NCBI GenBank assembly: GCA_033239525.1
Contig: BSYO01000014.1
Span: forward strand, 2,865,351 to 2,929,350
DNA from: Nepenthes gracilis
Taxonomy: Eukaryota > Streptophyta > Magnoliopsida > Caryophyllales > Nepenthaceae
Reading direction: 5' to 3'
Length of the DNA stretch: 64,000 nt
Made by a program: the position numbers and the translations under genes. Positions 24,112 to 35,854 of this stretch are shown here, piece by piece (the first letter of the stretch is position 1; each line of letters begins with the position of its first letter). The notes beneath the pieces were generated by a model. That model ran no database searches and had not been told where the DNA came from. It was given only the letters and a program-made list of their open reading frames with translations.

Positions 24112-24572
24112 ATAGAGATCCTTTTCAGTTTGGTGTCCTCCGTCCTTTATTGCTTTTGTGTATGTTTGTGTTGTGGCGTCAAGCGGGCAACTGGTTGGCC
24201 GTTAACGTTATTTGGATGCTCGAAAGGGCTGAGTCCTTAGCACAGGTAGGTGGTGGTCAGTTAGCGAACACCGGTGGCGTTGCCCAGTGACAACTTGGAC
24301 AGCAATTAGAGAAGGAACGCTTCGTTATTACTTAATAACACTATCCTTTCGTCGAGAAGGTTAGTGCTTGAGGTAGCCAACTCTGGTTGGGCTGGGCCGC
24401 CTAAGGAGTAAGATCCTTAAGCCGTGCGGCGGTTGTAATAACCTTTGGTGGCACCGCAAGTGAAAACTTGGGCTGCCAATGTTGGAGAAGAAGTGTTTCT
24501 CCTTCGACCGTCGTTGACCGACGTTCTGCTCCCCCCGAAAGGAGGTCGTCGCGTGTGCCATACTTGCCCCTA

Positions 24573-24835
24573 AGGTTTTTAGACCGCTATGGGCGACTTG
24601 GATGACCAAGGTTTTAGACCGCTCATAGGCCACCTGGATGACCAGGGTTTAAGACCGCTTATGGGCCACTTGGATGACCAAGGTTTTTGACCGCTCATGG
24701 GTCACCTGGATGACCAGGGTTTCAGACCGCTCATGAGCCACCTAGATGACTTGGGTTTAAGACCACTTATGGGCCACCTGGATGACCAGGGTTTCAGACC
24801 ACTTTTTGGGCCACCTAGATGACTAGGGTTTAACG
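24573..24835. repeat. 36-bp minisatellite, seven copies
   Basis: Copies of ggtttnagaccgctcatgggccacctggatgaccag start 35-36 bases apart (agacc or a variant at 24581, 24616, 24652, 24688, 24724, 24760 and 24796). The period is a multiple of three; on the plus strand the unit would read GFRPLMGHLDDQ, with a stop in the third unit. It lies between the antisense ORF and the integrase end, outside any intact ORF. Confidence 0.88.
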
Positions 24836-25578
24836 AGAGGGTGAAGACCCTCCCGACTTAGGGGCAGTCTAGGTCGGGTAAACCTGCAAGGCAAACACAG
24901 TTCATATATACAAAGCCTAGGATCCTATATGCTAAGTAAACATCTTATTTTACTCAATTTACACAATCATGCGAATGAATGCTCGTAGACGAGCTAGTAC
25001 GTACCTGGGCCTCTTATTGGAAGTAGCGCTTCAGGTGGATTGCGTTCCACGTTCGCGGGACCAACTTTTCATCCTGGTTTTGGAGTTTGTATGCTCCGTT
25101 GCGCAGGACGGCGGAGACAAGAAAAGGTCCCTCCCGGTTGGGAGAAAGCTAGTTTCGACCGGCCAGCTTGCCTGTGGCTTCAATGCCTCGTAGGACCAAG
25201 TCCCCAATGTCGAATTGCTAGGCTTTCACCTTTCTGTTGTAGTACCGGGCAACTCGGTGTTGGGTACGGGCCGCGATTCGGCGGCGTCGCGGGCTTCCTC
25301 TAACAAGTCCAAGTGCTCCCCGATTTTAACGGGAGTTGGTCTCATGGGTCGAGACTCCACCATGAGACTTGGAAGCCCAATTTCAACAGAATTACTACTT
25401 CAAGTCCATGCGAGAGGTCAAGGGTGTCTTACAGCGTTAGTTTCTTCGGGGTTGTACGATAAGACCCGGAGGGCGAATGGAAGCTCGTCGGCCAGAGCCC
25501 CTAGTCCTCCGGCAGTCTTTAACCCGTGGAGTAGCGTACGGTTTGTGACCTTCACCTGCCCATTGGCTTGGGGGTATG

Positions 25579-26217
25579 CTACCGAAATGTGGACCAGCTT
25601 GTATACTTGGTGAAGCGTTTCCCCAAAAATTGGATCCTGTTGTCAGTCACCACAACCTCTGGGACGCCAAACCTACAGACAATGCTCTGGCGAAGGAACT
25701 CCAGAGCATTGTGTTCTGTGATCTTTGCAAGCGGGGCTGCCTCGACCCATTTAGTGAAGTAGTCGATGTCCGCTATGATAAACTTCCTTTGCCCCGTGGC
25801 AACGGAAAATGGGTGAGAATGTCGAGCCCCCATCGCGACAGTACACGGAGCTGAAGTGACTTGGTCGTGGACGACCGGAGTGGTGAAGGGTCTTGAAGTG
25901 AAGCTGGCGGCTTTATACTTCTTCACAAATTCAAGCGCGTCCTTTTTCATCGAGGGCCAATAGTAGCCCTATCGCATGATTTTGAAGGCCAGGTTTTTCC
26001 CGCCTACGTGTGATCCACAGATCACGAGGTGAACTTTGCCCAGCGTGTAGTCGGCCTCCTCGGGAGTTAGACAGCGGAGATACGGAGTCGAGTATCCGCG
26101 GCGATACAGCCGCCCATCGACTACCGCGTACCAGCAGGCTGTCTTTTTAATTCGCTTGGCCTTTTCGGCATCCTCTGGGAGTGATCCGTCAGCCAAGTAT
26201 CTAAAGTAGGGCGTCAT
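25579..26217 (-). pseudogene. Gypsy integrase
   Basis: The minus-strand frame at 26217-25969 shows the zinc-binding region (CLTPEEAD then VHLVICGSHVGG). The frame at 25950-25579 shows the catalytic core with ADIDYFTKWVEA (first Asp) and VVVTDNRIQF (second Asp). The two pieces are in different frames and separated by a stop near 25967, so the gene is broken. The family inserts the element's cDNA into the genome. Confidence 0.88.
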
Positions 26218-26462
26218 CTAATTTTTCGTCTCGGAAATCTGCATTGCCTCCTGTTTCTCTATGCTGGGAGCATTCAGGATCTCCGCGTGTCTCGAATACT
26301 GCTCTGGTTCTCGACAAAGAAGGCTCTAGCTGCTCGGCCCGCCTTCCAATTTTGATTCGAGGAACGTGCGCGAGTCGGTTTGTCGAAACCCTGGATGGCC
26401 TCCCTTGCCTTTGCCAGGTATCTGGCCAAGGAAGGGTTGTTTGCCTCGAAGCTCCCATTGAC

Positions 26463-26909
26463 CTAGTTAACGATTAATTCGGAGTCGCTGTGGATCGCCA
26501 ACCTCTTGGCAGAGTACTCCTTTGCCAACCGAAAGCCAGCTAGTAGGGCTTCGTACTCGGCGACGTTGTTGATCGCTGGAAAATCAAATTTCAAGGAATA
26601 CTTGATCTCGAATCCATCAGGGGTCGTTAGGATCACCCCTGCTCCACTGCCACTGTCCGTGGACGATCCGTCCACGTGGAGTGTCCATTCTGGGATCTCG
26701 TTGGGCCGTTCTTTGTTTTTTACGGGCTGTTCCTCGTGGATTGGGGTCGTGGTCTCGACGATGAAGTCAGCTAGAGCCTGTGCCTTTATGGCCGGTCTGG
26801 GCTTGAATTCGATGTCGAACTCTCCCAATTCAATAGCCCACTTCACCAACCGTCCAAAAATGTCTAGTTTCTGGAGTATGCCATTCAGTGGCTGGTCAGT
26901 AAGGACCAC
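26463..26909 (-). pseudogene. Gypsy RNase H
   Basis: The open minus-strand segment starts with the RT connection (ILQKLDIFGRLVKWAIELGEF). It then has the RNase H core WTLHVDGSS, NNVAEYEALLAG and AIHSDSELIVN, keeping the Asp, Glu and Asp metal ligands. It degrades the RNA strand of the RNA:DNA hybrid during reverse transcription. It is followed by a stop, so it is not in frame with the integrase. Confidence 0.88.
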
Positions 26910-27318
26910 TATGCGATACGCTTGAAAGTACGGCCTTAATTTTCACGCTACGAAGATAAGTGCTAGTGCCATTTTTTCAGCGCGTGGATAGCGAGTTTCT
27001 GGGCCGGTCAATGTTTTGCTTACATAGTAGACCAGCTGCTGGATATCGGATTCTTGGCGCACAAGGATGGAGCTGTGGGCTGGCTAGATACTACTTCAAT
27101 TCATTGAAGGCGGACTGGCAGTCAGTCGTCCACTGGAATCCGTTGGATTTTGTCCCTCTCAGGGCTTTAAAGAAGGGCTGGTACTTGTCTCCAGACTTTA
27201 CGAGGAAGCGGGATAAAGCAGCCAGCCGCCTAGTCAATCGCTAGACGTCTTTTACGTTTCGTGGGGGAGCCATGTCAGCCAGGGCTTTAATCTTCTCTGG
27301 GTTTGCCTCGATCCCCCG

Positions 27319-28328
27319 CTAGGAGATGATGAAACCGAAGAATTTCCCAGAGGCCACCCCGAAGACGCACTTAGCTGGATTTAATTTCATTTGGTGCTGG
27401 CGGAGCACCTCAAATGACTCTTCCAAGTCATGTATATGGTCGCCAGTGACCCTGCTCTTGACGAGCATGTCGTCGACGTAGACCTCCATGTTGTGACCAA
27501 TGGGCTTTTCGAACATCTTATTGACCCATCCGTAAGTTGCTCTAGCGTTTTGATCCGAAGGGTATTACCATGTAGCAATAGGTGCCCTGGTCCGTCATGA
27601 ATGAGGTGTGCTCCTCCTCGGGACTCATTCGACCGGTCAGTAATCGAATAGGCGTCCATGATATTGGCGATTCATGCCCAGCCATGGAGTCAACCAAGAA
27701 GTCGATCCTACGCAAGGGAAAACTGTCTTTCGGGCAGGCCTTGTTGACGTCGATAAAATTGACGTACATTCGCCATTTTCCGTTGCTCTTTTTAACCAAG
27801 ATGACGTTTGAGAGCCAATCCGGGTTCTGGACTTCTCTGATAAATCCAGCGTCCGTAGAGCTTCTTCACCTCCTCTCGCATGGCGATCATCTTTTCGACA
27901 GAGTGATTCCTCCGCTTCTGCCTGACCGGCTTTCAGTAAGGATTAAGGCCCAACTTGTGGACCATCACCTCAGCTGAAATCCTGGGCATGTCTGCGGGAG
28001 TCCAAGCAAAAAGGTCCGCGTTCCTTAGTAGAAATGTGATCAATTCATCGCGTAGTTGCCCAGTGAGTGAGCCGTCGATCTGGACACACTTATCCGGTTC
28101 CCGGGTCAAAGGGGGACGGATCCGTGCCTTCACCCAGTGCGCTGTTGGAGGGTTGCCTCGTCCCGATGGTCGAGTTCTCCAACTGTCTGAGCACTGCCGC
28201 TTGGGCCAATCTTGGCCATGTAACAGGTTCGCCCAGTGACCTAGTCTCCCAGAACTTCTCCGACGCCGTAGGGCGTTGGGAATTTTATTTTTAAGGTATG
28301 GAATTGATGTCACTCCCCCAAACGTCAT
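27319..28328 (-). pseudogene. Gypsy reverse transcriptase
   Basis: In minus-strand order: an N-terminal piece with LFAWTPADMPRISAEV (28328-27933), then KSNGKWRMYVNFIDVNKACPKD (27799-27542), then the catalytic YVDDMLVKS (27516-27319). Stops and frameshifts separate the pieces. The YVDD motif itself is intact. Confidence 0.9.
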
Positions 28329-28499
28329 AGTACGGCCTGCCTAGTATCGCGTTGTAAATAGAGGGCAGGTCAACCACTAGGAAGGTTAGCATGTGACTTG
28401 CTGTTTTCGGATAGGTGCCTAAGGTGACTTCCAGTTGGACCTTCCCTTAGACGGGCACCGGTTCATTATCGAGGCCGTATAAAGGTCCTTCAGCAGGTT

Positions 28500-28784
28500 T
28501 TAGTTGATTTTTTTTAGGCCTAATTTAAAGAGCGCGTTCAAGTAAAGCAAGTCTTTAGAGTTACCATTATCAATAAAGACTCCTTTCAGCTGGTAGTCTG
28601 AAGTACCATCTGAAACGAGTGCCGAGATTATAAGGGGGTCAGCATGGGGGGAGATTACATGATTCGAGTCACAATCACTGAAGCTAATAATATTATCTAC
28701 TATGCGCCGCTTCTTCCTCCCAGTCTGCTGCTCCTTGCTGTCTGCCGGGCTCCTGGTAGGTTGGGTAGTGACCATGTTAACCAC
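28500..28784 (-). pseudogene. Gypsy aspartic protease
   Basis: The open frame holds HADPLIISALVSDG followed by VFIDNGNSKDLLYLNAL. This corresponds to the D(T/G)GSS active site region of retroelement proteases, here DNGNS. It would cleave the Gag-Pol polyprotein. The changed active-site loop and the early stop suggest an inactive copy. Confidence 0.7.
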
Positions 28785-28899
28785 TCCTGCCGCAATCCTA
28801 TTCCGGGGAGGCGTCTGCTCCTGCCCCTCTTCATCAACCGCCTTGAGTTCCTGTCCTCGTCCGACGAATCGGGTGAGTGTCCTCTGCGAATCGAGTCAT

Positions 28900-30347
28900 C
28901 GATTTCTCTCTCGCAGCGCTTTTACAATCTTCGGTTGAGTGGCCAATGAGAGCGATGGAAGTCGCAATACTTGACCGTTTCCGAGTCTTTCTTCATTTTT
29001 GGCCACTTCAAAAACTTTTCTCCGCGGATCTGCATTAGAACATTGGAGCGCGTGTCTGTCAGAGGCGTAAAACTAGTAGGCCCATAATCTTTGCGTTCTG
29101 GGGGCCCAGTCCGGCGCTGCTTCTGGCGGGAATGTTCTCCGCCACTGTATTTTTTTTCCCTTCACCAGGGAACGGCCGAGGCTGATCCGCCCTCTCAGGA
29201 TGTTTTGCCTCGTTGGCCTCTTCTACTGCTGCGTAGGCCCTGGTGATGGATTCCGCCTCGCGGAAAGTTTGAGGATTTTTGTGGGCTAGGTGCTTGAAGA
29301 AGTCACCGAAAGTAAGCGCTGAGATGAAACTGCCCAGTTCATCTCCTCTGTGATCCTGGAATCCTTCTGGCCTCAGCCGATCCAGGAAACGCCGTGGGTT
29401 CTCTCCCGGTTTCTGCTTTATGTGGGAGAGATGCCACGGCTGCTTCTCTTCTCGTCGGCTCGAAGCGTATTGAGCTAGAAAGAGATCCGTGAGTTCACGG
29501 AAACTGTTGATAGTGCCTGAAGGGAGATGGTGAAACTAGATTCTGGCGTCTTCCTTCAGCGTGAGCGGGAAACAGTGACACATCGCTGAGTCTTGTAGCC
29601 CTTGTAGACTTAGATGGGTTCGGAAGTGATCCAGGTGGTCAATCGGATCACCGCCCCCATCGTATAAGTCAAGGGCGGCATTTTTAAACTTGGACCGGTG
29701 GACGGCTCAAGATTTCTGCAGGTGAAAGGAGATTTGTCCAAGTCGATGGCGCTCGTCATTCCGGGAACATGTGGTTCCGTTTGGTCCACTCGCGGATCGG
29801 CGCAGTGGCGTTTGCCGACGCTGGAGTTGAGAAAATTTCTCAACTCCGTCTTGTCCCCGGCGGGTTCAGCAGCCGGTCGGCTGCTGTCTCCTGTGGATCT
29901 GGTAGTCCTGGTGGCTCGCTCCTGGACTGCGTGGCGGTCTTCCGCCTGAGAGTATCGAGGATTTCTTCTTTCTGCGCTCTCTGTCGAAGACGTACTCCCG
30001 GAGCGCTCCATTGGCCTGTTCTGGCCAGGAAACGCGGAGGACGCTGGAGCCGGATTATTTCCAATCTTTTCGGGCCTCTTGGCCGGCTTCTTCTTCCTCT
30101 GGCCACCCCTTTTGGTGGCAGGAGCAGGAATGACTGCTGGTGGAGCCACTGGTTGTTGTTGGTCTTTCTGTACGCAAAGCAGTTGGAGCAAGTGATTGTT
30201 GGCCTGCATCTGCTCCACCAGTTATTGAAAGTAAGGCGGTGGAACTTTTCCTGTAGCCCCGTTGACCAGGACGTCAGCAGCATGGTCCTGGTCGGGGTTA
30301 GCAGTGTCTCTAGCGGGATCGCTAGCCTGAGTCCTCGTGTTCACCAT
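28900..30347 (-). pseudogene. Gypsy Gag
   Basis: The start ATG at 30347 (MVNTRTQ) lies 78 bases inside the 5' LTR edge. The N-terminal part has a stop near 30226, then a basic Lys/Arg/Pro-rich segment (30218-29610). The core at about 29620-29280 carries the retrotransposon gag pattern (LTDLFLAQYASSRREEK; SHIKQKPGENPRRFLDR). Near 28960 KYCDFHRSH begins a CCHC zinc knuckle whose second half (GHSTEDC) is in another frame. Several frameshifts and stops break it. Confidence 0.75.
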
Positions 30348-30410
30348 TGTAGAAGCAGAGGTGACAAAGAGCTTGAGCAGATTTTAGTGGTAGGCTTTTC
30401 GTAGCGCTTC

Positions 30411-30425
30411 CACAGATGGCGCCAA
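30411..30425 (-). other. Primer-binding site, tRNA-Asp-like
   Basis: In element orientation ttggcgccatctgtg follows the 5' LTR immediately. The TGGCGCC start matches the 3' end of plant tRNA-Asp used by many Tat elements. It fixes the element orientation as minus. Confidence 0.8.
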
Positions 30426-31554
30426 TGATGTATGCCGGATCCGACTTGAGCATTCGATTCTCTTGGATGGATCGAACTGCTCCGTTCACCGAGTACGAAT
30501 CCCGCACACCACTAAAAACGAACAAGAGGTCGGTGTTAACACCGGGATGTAATCCCACCGAGAACACTCCGACGCTCAAGTCCCGATAAAAATCTTGAAA
30601 GGAAGAAACGAAAATGCGTGAGAGCAATGGGAGAGGGGAAGAGAGTGTTTTATTCCAGATGTCAGAGAGACGCAGGGCCTTTCTCGTATCTGGATGGTGG
30701 GAAGGTAGAGAACGGCTGTAGAGACTCGTTCGTTGCCTTGGTGTTTGATCGTGTCTGAGAGTTTGGCTGCCGGGAGTCAGAGCTTGTTTCTCAGAGCACT
30801 TAGGGTTTTCTGTGTGAGTGAATGCAGATCTCTCCAGAATGAGGATTCTATGGTTTATTTTATGGTTGGGAGAGTGACCATCATTCTTTGAAAGGTGTGA
30901 TCCCTTCTGTCTCTCTACCTTAGCCGGCTTGCCTACAGAGCGGATGCCGGTTGCCAAGGTGGGCGTGATCCTTTCCTTTTCCGAGGAAGCCAACAAATTT
31001 TTTCAAACGAACGTCCTTCCTTTTCGCATATGGTCGTTGGGCTGTTTCTTAGCGATCGAGGAATCGGGAAGATCCGGCGCCTTCCTTATTCAAGGGCGCC
31101 GTCTTGCCAATATCCTTTCCGTAAATTGACATCATAGAGACGCTTAGAAAATCAGAATTGGTCATCGATGAGTAAAGGCCCCCACGAGCGGTGCCCATTC
31201 TTGTAGAGAGGCGTCATTTGGGCCAATGTATAGGACGCAGACGGTCAACGCCTCGAGTTGACCGCGTGTTGGCCGCCTTCGTGAAGAACTAAGGGAGAAT
31301 AGCCGCGATCAACCGATGGGTCAGGCCGAGAATGGAATAGACCCATCACCGTAGCAAAGCCTCTAAAGGCCCAATCAAAAGGGGTCAACATTAAGTTGAC
31401 CGTCACAGCAAGTTGGCGCGAAGATGGTCAACTCCGTTGACCGTCTTGGGCTTTCAGCCTCGGCCCGCCTCGCCACCGGGCCGCCAAAATGTTGACCGGC
31501 CTTCGGGCTTCCATCGACCTTCTCCGGGCCAGCCCATTATTGGTGTACCCATCA
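30426..31554 (-). mobile_element. 5' LTR of the Gypsy element
   Basis: On the plus strand it starts tgatgtatgccggatc and ends ggtgtacccatca. It matches the left LTR along its length with many substitutions and small indels. W-box-like pairs also occur here (ggtcaacattaagttgaccgt near 31384). Confidence 0.92.
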
Positions 31555-31559
31555 ATCTT

Positions 31560-34400
31560 AATTTAAGATATTAGTATATATAATCATGCCTAAATTAAAA
31601 AATTAATAACTATTAATTTAAAATAGCTGATATTATTTAATCGGAGACTAAACTATAAAGTCTTATGTATCCTCGGATCCGAATTATTATACGGATTATG
31701 GAGCCAAGAACTGTCCAATAGATTTAAAGCGGATTCGATTTTTGTACGTTTTTAATTTGAATCATGTACAACACAATAAAGTACGATTAAAGGATTGACG
31801 GGACCCATTTCCTGTATATACTCCGACACTTAAATCAGTATCTTTCTTTTAGAAAAGAAAAGGGATAATGTAAGTGTAAATACTTGTAAAAATATTTTTT
31901 ATTTGTGGTGTGCGTTTTTCAGAAGACATCTTAATAAGAGAGAGCGCTTCAAGCGTCTTAAATTTGTCTATAGTTAGTTTTTATTTAGTTGAGCGTCGTC
32001 CCCCCTTTTTCCTATTAAGAAAGAGAAGTTTATATAGCAGTTAGAGGTGATTGACTTTTTTTATCAACCGTTGAAAAAAGCATCAAGTAGATAAAATGTC
32101 GTTTAGTCAGTAGTTCTCAACCAGCGACCAAGACTATTGAACCAGATAAGATAAGGAAATTGCTTCGATCAGTTGAAATTGGTTCCATTTTTCTTCAAAA
32201 AGTAAACCGCTCAGATAGGACCAACGAGCTCGCCCATCAATTTTGGGTCATATGGGCCGACTAGGCCTCTATTTTTATTATCGGTTGAATCATTTGACTT
32301 ATTTTTCTCATAGGCTATCAACAATCATGCCCATCAAAGCCCAAACCTCAAAAATAAATTCTAAAATACAAACTTAAAAAAAAAAAAAAATAATAAGGTA
32401 ACATCTTTGAGTATATATAATTTTTTTAAAAATTTGAAGATTAATATTTTCTAATTTAAGATATTAGTATATATAATCATGCATAAATTAGAAGATTAAT
32501 AATTCCTAATTTAAATTGATTGATATTCTTTATATAATTACCATTATCATGATTATTAGGTTTCTTTTTATAGTTATCTCCTTTTCTTATAAATAATTTG
32601 TTCATTGTATAATTATATATAGTCAATTGACATAAATTAAAATATTTTATTGATTTTATAAAATTTATTTATTAATTATTATAACTCATTTATTTTTATC
32701 AAATTAATTAATATTGAATTAATTTAATGCCGGTTAATTTAATATTCATTAATTTGCTTGTGGTATCCCACACTCAAGAACATCTTAAAAGAGAAAAAGC
32801 CCAAGAGTCAAGTTCTTACCAAGAGACTTTGGATAGTTTTTATTTGGTTAGTGTCAAAGAAGACTTTTCCGCATCCCAAAGAGCCTGTTATATAAAGCCT
32901 AATTTAGTCTAAGAGGTTAAGTTAGCCTTAGAAATCCGAGAACTCCGGGGCCGTATCAAGAAGAATAATGAATGGTCCGTTCTAATTTGACCTGGGAGGT
33001 CCGATGACGCCATAAGAGACCAACGTTACTAATGAAATCCCGAGGACATGAAGCCAATAATATAACACTAAAATTTGTTCCTTTAGCAAGCGAAACGTCG
33101 TTCGGAATATAACTCAATAAGCATGAAAATTTGGAAAGACCCGCTAAGGCTTTCTAGGTACGAGGGCATTTTTTTATATCCTGAATCATCGGATTTTTTT
33201 CAAAAGGGAGCCCAAGATAACCGATCAAAGCCCAAACCTCATAAAGATTCACTATTACAAACTAAAACAAAAAAACAACACGCTACCTCTACAGAAATCA
33301 CGACTATTGACTCGAGCGCACAATCATTACAGAAAATTGATCTAACACGCCGACTTCCTTGAGTTGGTGGCGACCACCCAAAGACACACCAAATCGTCCA
33401 TCGATTTTTAGTCGTAGGCCTCCCAAAGACATGTCAACGCCATTTTTATTATGGGTTTCAACATTTGACGATGTTTTCCTCTATAAATACCCCATTCAAT
33501 CATGCCCATCAAATTCCAAACATCAAAAACAATTCTGAAAAAACAAACTGAAAAGAAAGAAAGCAAGAGAAAGATCTATGAGTAATGAGAAAATTAAAAA
33601 AAAAGAGGATTAATATTTTTAATTTAAAATATTAGTATATATAATCAAAAGTATAAATTAGAAGATTAATATTTTTTCCTTTCTAATTAATTGATAATCT
33701 TTATATAATTACGTCTATCATGATTTTTTTCCTTTATTAGAAAAGGAATTTTTATAAATAAAATGTTCATTGTATAATTATATGTATCCTCCCATTTTCC
33801 TTAAATTAAATGTCACTTTTATTAATTTAATAATTATTTTTTTATTAATTATTATAACTCATTTATTTTTATCAAAAGAGCGCATAAGAATTAATTTATG
33901 TTAGTTGAATTTAATATTCATTAATTTGTCAAATCTAATAATTGATATATTTATTAATTTATCTATTTAATATTGGATTTTATAATAGAAAATTAAAAAA
34001 TAATCATTTAAATAATTTATTTATAATATATCATTGTAATGATAATGATGTTCTATAATAATCTAATGACTAATAAATTCAAATCATTTGCATATATTAT
34101 TATAATATCTATATATATAATCAGCTGACATAAATTAAAATCTTTTATTGATTTTATAAAATTTATTAATTAATTATTTTAATTCATTTATTTTTATCAA
34201 ATTAATTAATTTTTACCTTTTTTTAATAAAATAATAATATAATTATTTTTAATTCATCCTATTAAAAATAAAAAAAGTATTAATCCTATTAAAATAAATT
34301 CAGAATCAATCCCAACTTTATAGCCGAAAAATCTGTTGGGTCTGGTTACTTTCTTATGGGTAACCTAATAAATTGATTTATCATCAAATGATTTGTGGGT
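31560..34400. repeat. AT-rich repetitive block with LTR relic
   Basis: The stretch 'atttaagatattagtatatataatcatgc' occurs near 31561 and 32456, with a diverged copy near 33620. Blocks such as 'attataactcatttatttttatcaaa' recur near 32680, 33850 and (variant) 34180. So a long AT-rich unit (about 1.17 kb between 32456 and 33620) is tandemly arranged. About 31664-32330 resembles the solo LTRs (tgtatcctcggatccg, then tatacggattatggagcc). No gene is seen. Confidence 0.5.
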
Positions 34401-34409
34401 AACAAATCC

Positions 34410-34640
34410 GAAAAATTGTTTCCGGTCAACGTCCCGTTGAACCGGAAAAAAGAATAGTAGACGGTCAATAGAGATTGACCGGCGGATGTGGACCAACGGA
34501 TTGGCCGTCGATTTGAGGTTGCGAATCATCTTTAGATAGTGGATGGCCGTCAGAGGGTTGTCAGAGGAGGTTAGATGGTGGATGAAAGAAGACGGTCAAA
34601 AGAAGGTTGACCAGATAAGGCTGGAGAGGAAATACGAAGA
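34410..34640. other. Spacer rich in TTGACC/GGTCAA motifs
   Basis: At least five ggtcaa or ttgacc hexamers occur in about 230 bases (ggtcaacgtcccgttgaac, ggtcaatagagattgaccgg, ggtcaaaagaaggttgacc). This is the same paired arrangement as in the Gypsy LTR and 21.7 kb array, so it may be an LTR remnant. Confidence 0.4.
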
Positions 34641-34749
34641 AGATTTTCGAAGAGCATTTTTGGAGTAGAAAATGTTGAAACGTCTTTCAAGAGAAATTAC
34701 TAGTTAACCTATTAACCGGTTGAGAAGGAAAAATTTATCAATTTGTGAC

Positions 34750-35640
34750 ATTGGTATGGAATCGCCTGTGGACATGGTTGAGTGCATAGTAATGTCCAGA
34801 GATATGGGCTGTGCACAGCGACGACCGAGGACATGGGATGTCCGAGATCGTTGTCATTACCTGGAGACCAAGGAACGCCAGAGGACTCTTGTGATGGCCA
34901 AATGACACAGATGGTCGGGGGACTTGACTGCAGTAATGACCGAGGACGTCATAAACAGTTGGCAGCAAGTTGTGGACAATTGGCTCTACACAATAGGTGG
35001 CAGACCTGCAGTCTGTGTATGCCGCCTGTGCAAGTGGCAGGATTGCAGAGTTTGTGGGTAAAATTATTGGCAGGTTGCAGAGCAAGTGACAGGCGCTTGT
35101 CCACACGCAACCTACCTATTTGTTGAATGTCTCCGAGCAGATTATTATATATACGCATTCTAGGCATGCTGTACTCGGAGCGCGCAAGGCACCATGGGAG
35201 TGACCATGGGTGATAGAAAAATCACCATGAGCAAGCATTCGTAGGGGCTATGTAACCAGGGGCTTGTGTAGCCGGTCACATGTGTGCAGGGTAAAACGAT
35301 GGTCACCGTTTTACCAATACTTATAAAATAATAGAGCAAATAGCACCATAGAGGAGAGAAAGAGTGGAAGAAAGAAAAGGCAGTGATGAAAACACAAAGT
35401 ATGAGGCGATTTGTATTCTCACGCCTCTTCTTTCGTTTTAAATCTCTGGGCTCAGATAGTTAAAGTGGTTCTTATTCTATCTTTGGATTTGTAGAACTAC
35501 ATTTTATATAGTGGATCTATTAATAAATTTTTATATCCCGTATTTTTTTCTTTAAGTTGAAAGGGATTTCCACATAAAAATATTACGATCTCTTTATTCA
35601 TTATTCCTACTAAATAGTAGTTGACGATAACGGAGGATTT
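34750..35640 (+). mobile_element. Old Copia-type LTR relic
   Basis: It has a TATA-like cttataaaataatagagc, a purine-rich leader (gaggagagaaagagtggaagaaagaaaagg) and a T-rich 3' end with 'aaagggatttccacataaaaatatt'. This is the same architecture as 7446-8200 and 17640-18320. The left boundary is uncertain. Confidence 0.4.
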
Positions 35641-35854
35641 GTGTATTTCGCTACTGTTGGATCAAATGGATTCAAGTATCGAACCTCAACAAAATCAATC
35701 AAGATCAGAGCCGTTGATTTATATAACCACGATCACATAAATCAATCAAAAGCATCCCAAGTACATATAGCAAGTATGTGATCTTATTACGAGCATCGAT
35801 AATTATCAATTATCGGAAGATCGAAATTAATTAAAATAATAATATTTATTTATT

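Larger units (their letters stand above)
20456..31554 (-). mobile_element. Full-length Tat-like Ty3/Gypsy LTR retrotransposon
   Basis: The two LTRs (20456-21601 and 30426-31554) are flanked by a perfect 5-bp target duplication ATCTT (20451-20455 and 31555-31559). The internal part reads on the minus strand in the order primer site, gag, protease, RT, RNase H, integrase, which is the Ty3/Gypsy order. A long region between integrase and the 3' LTR carries an ORF on the opposite strand, a feature known for the Tat lineage. All coding parts have stops or frameshifts and the LTRs differ at many positions, so the copy is old and not autonomous. Confidence 0.93.

Noticed and set aside
24573..24835. 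CRISPR-like regular repeats
   Set aside because: The whole 36-bp unit repeats without unique spacers, inside a plant retrotransposon; it is a minisatellite.
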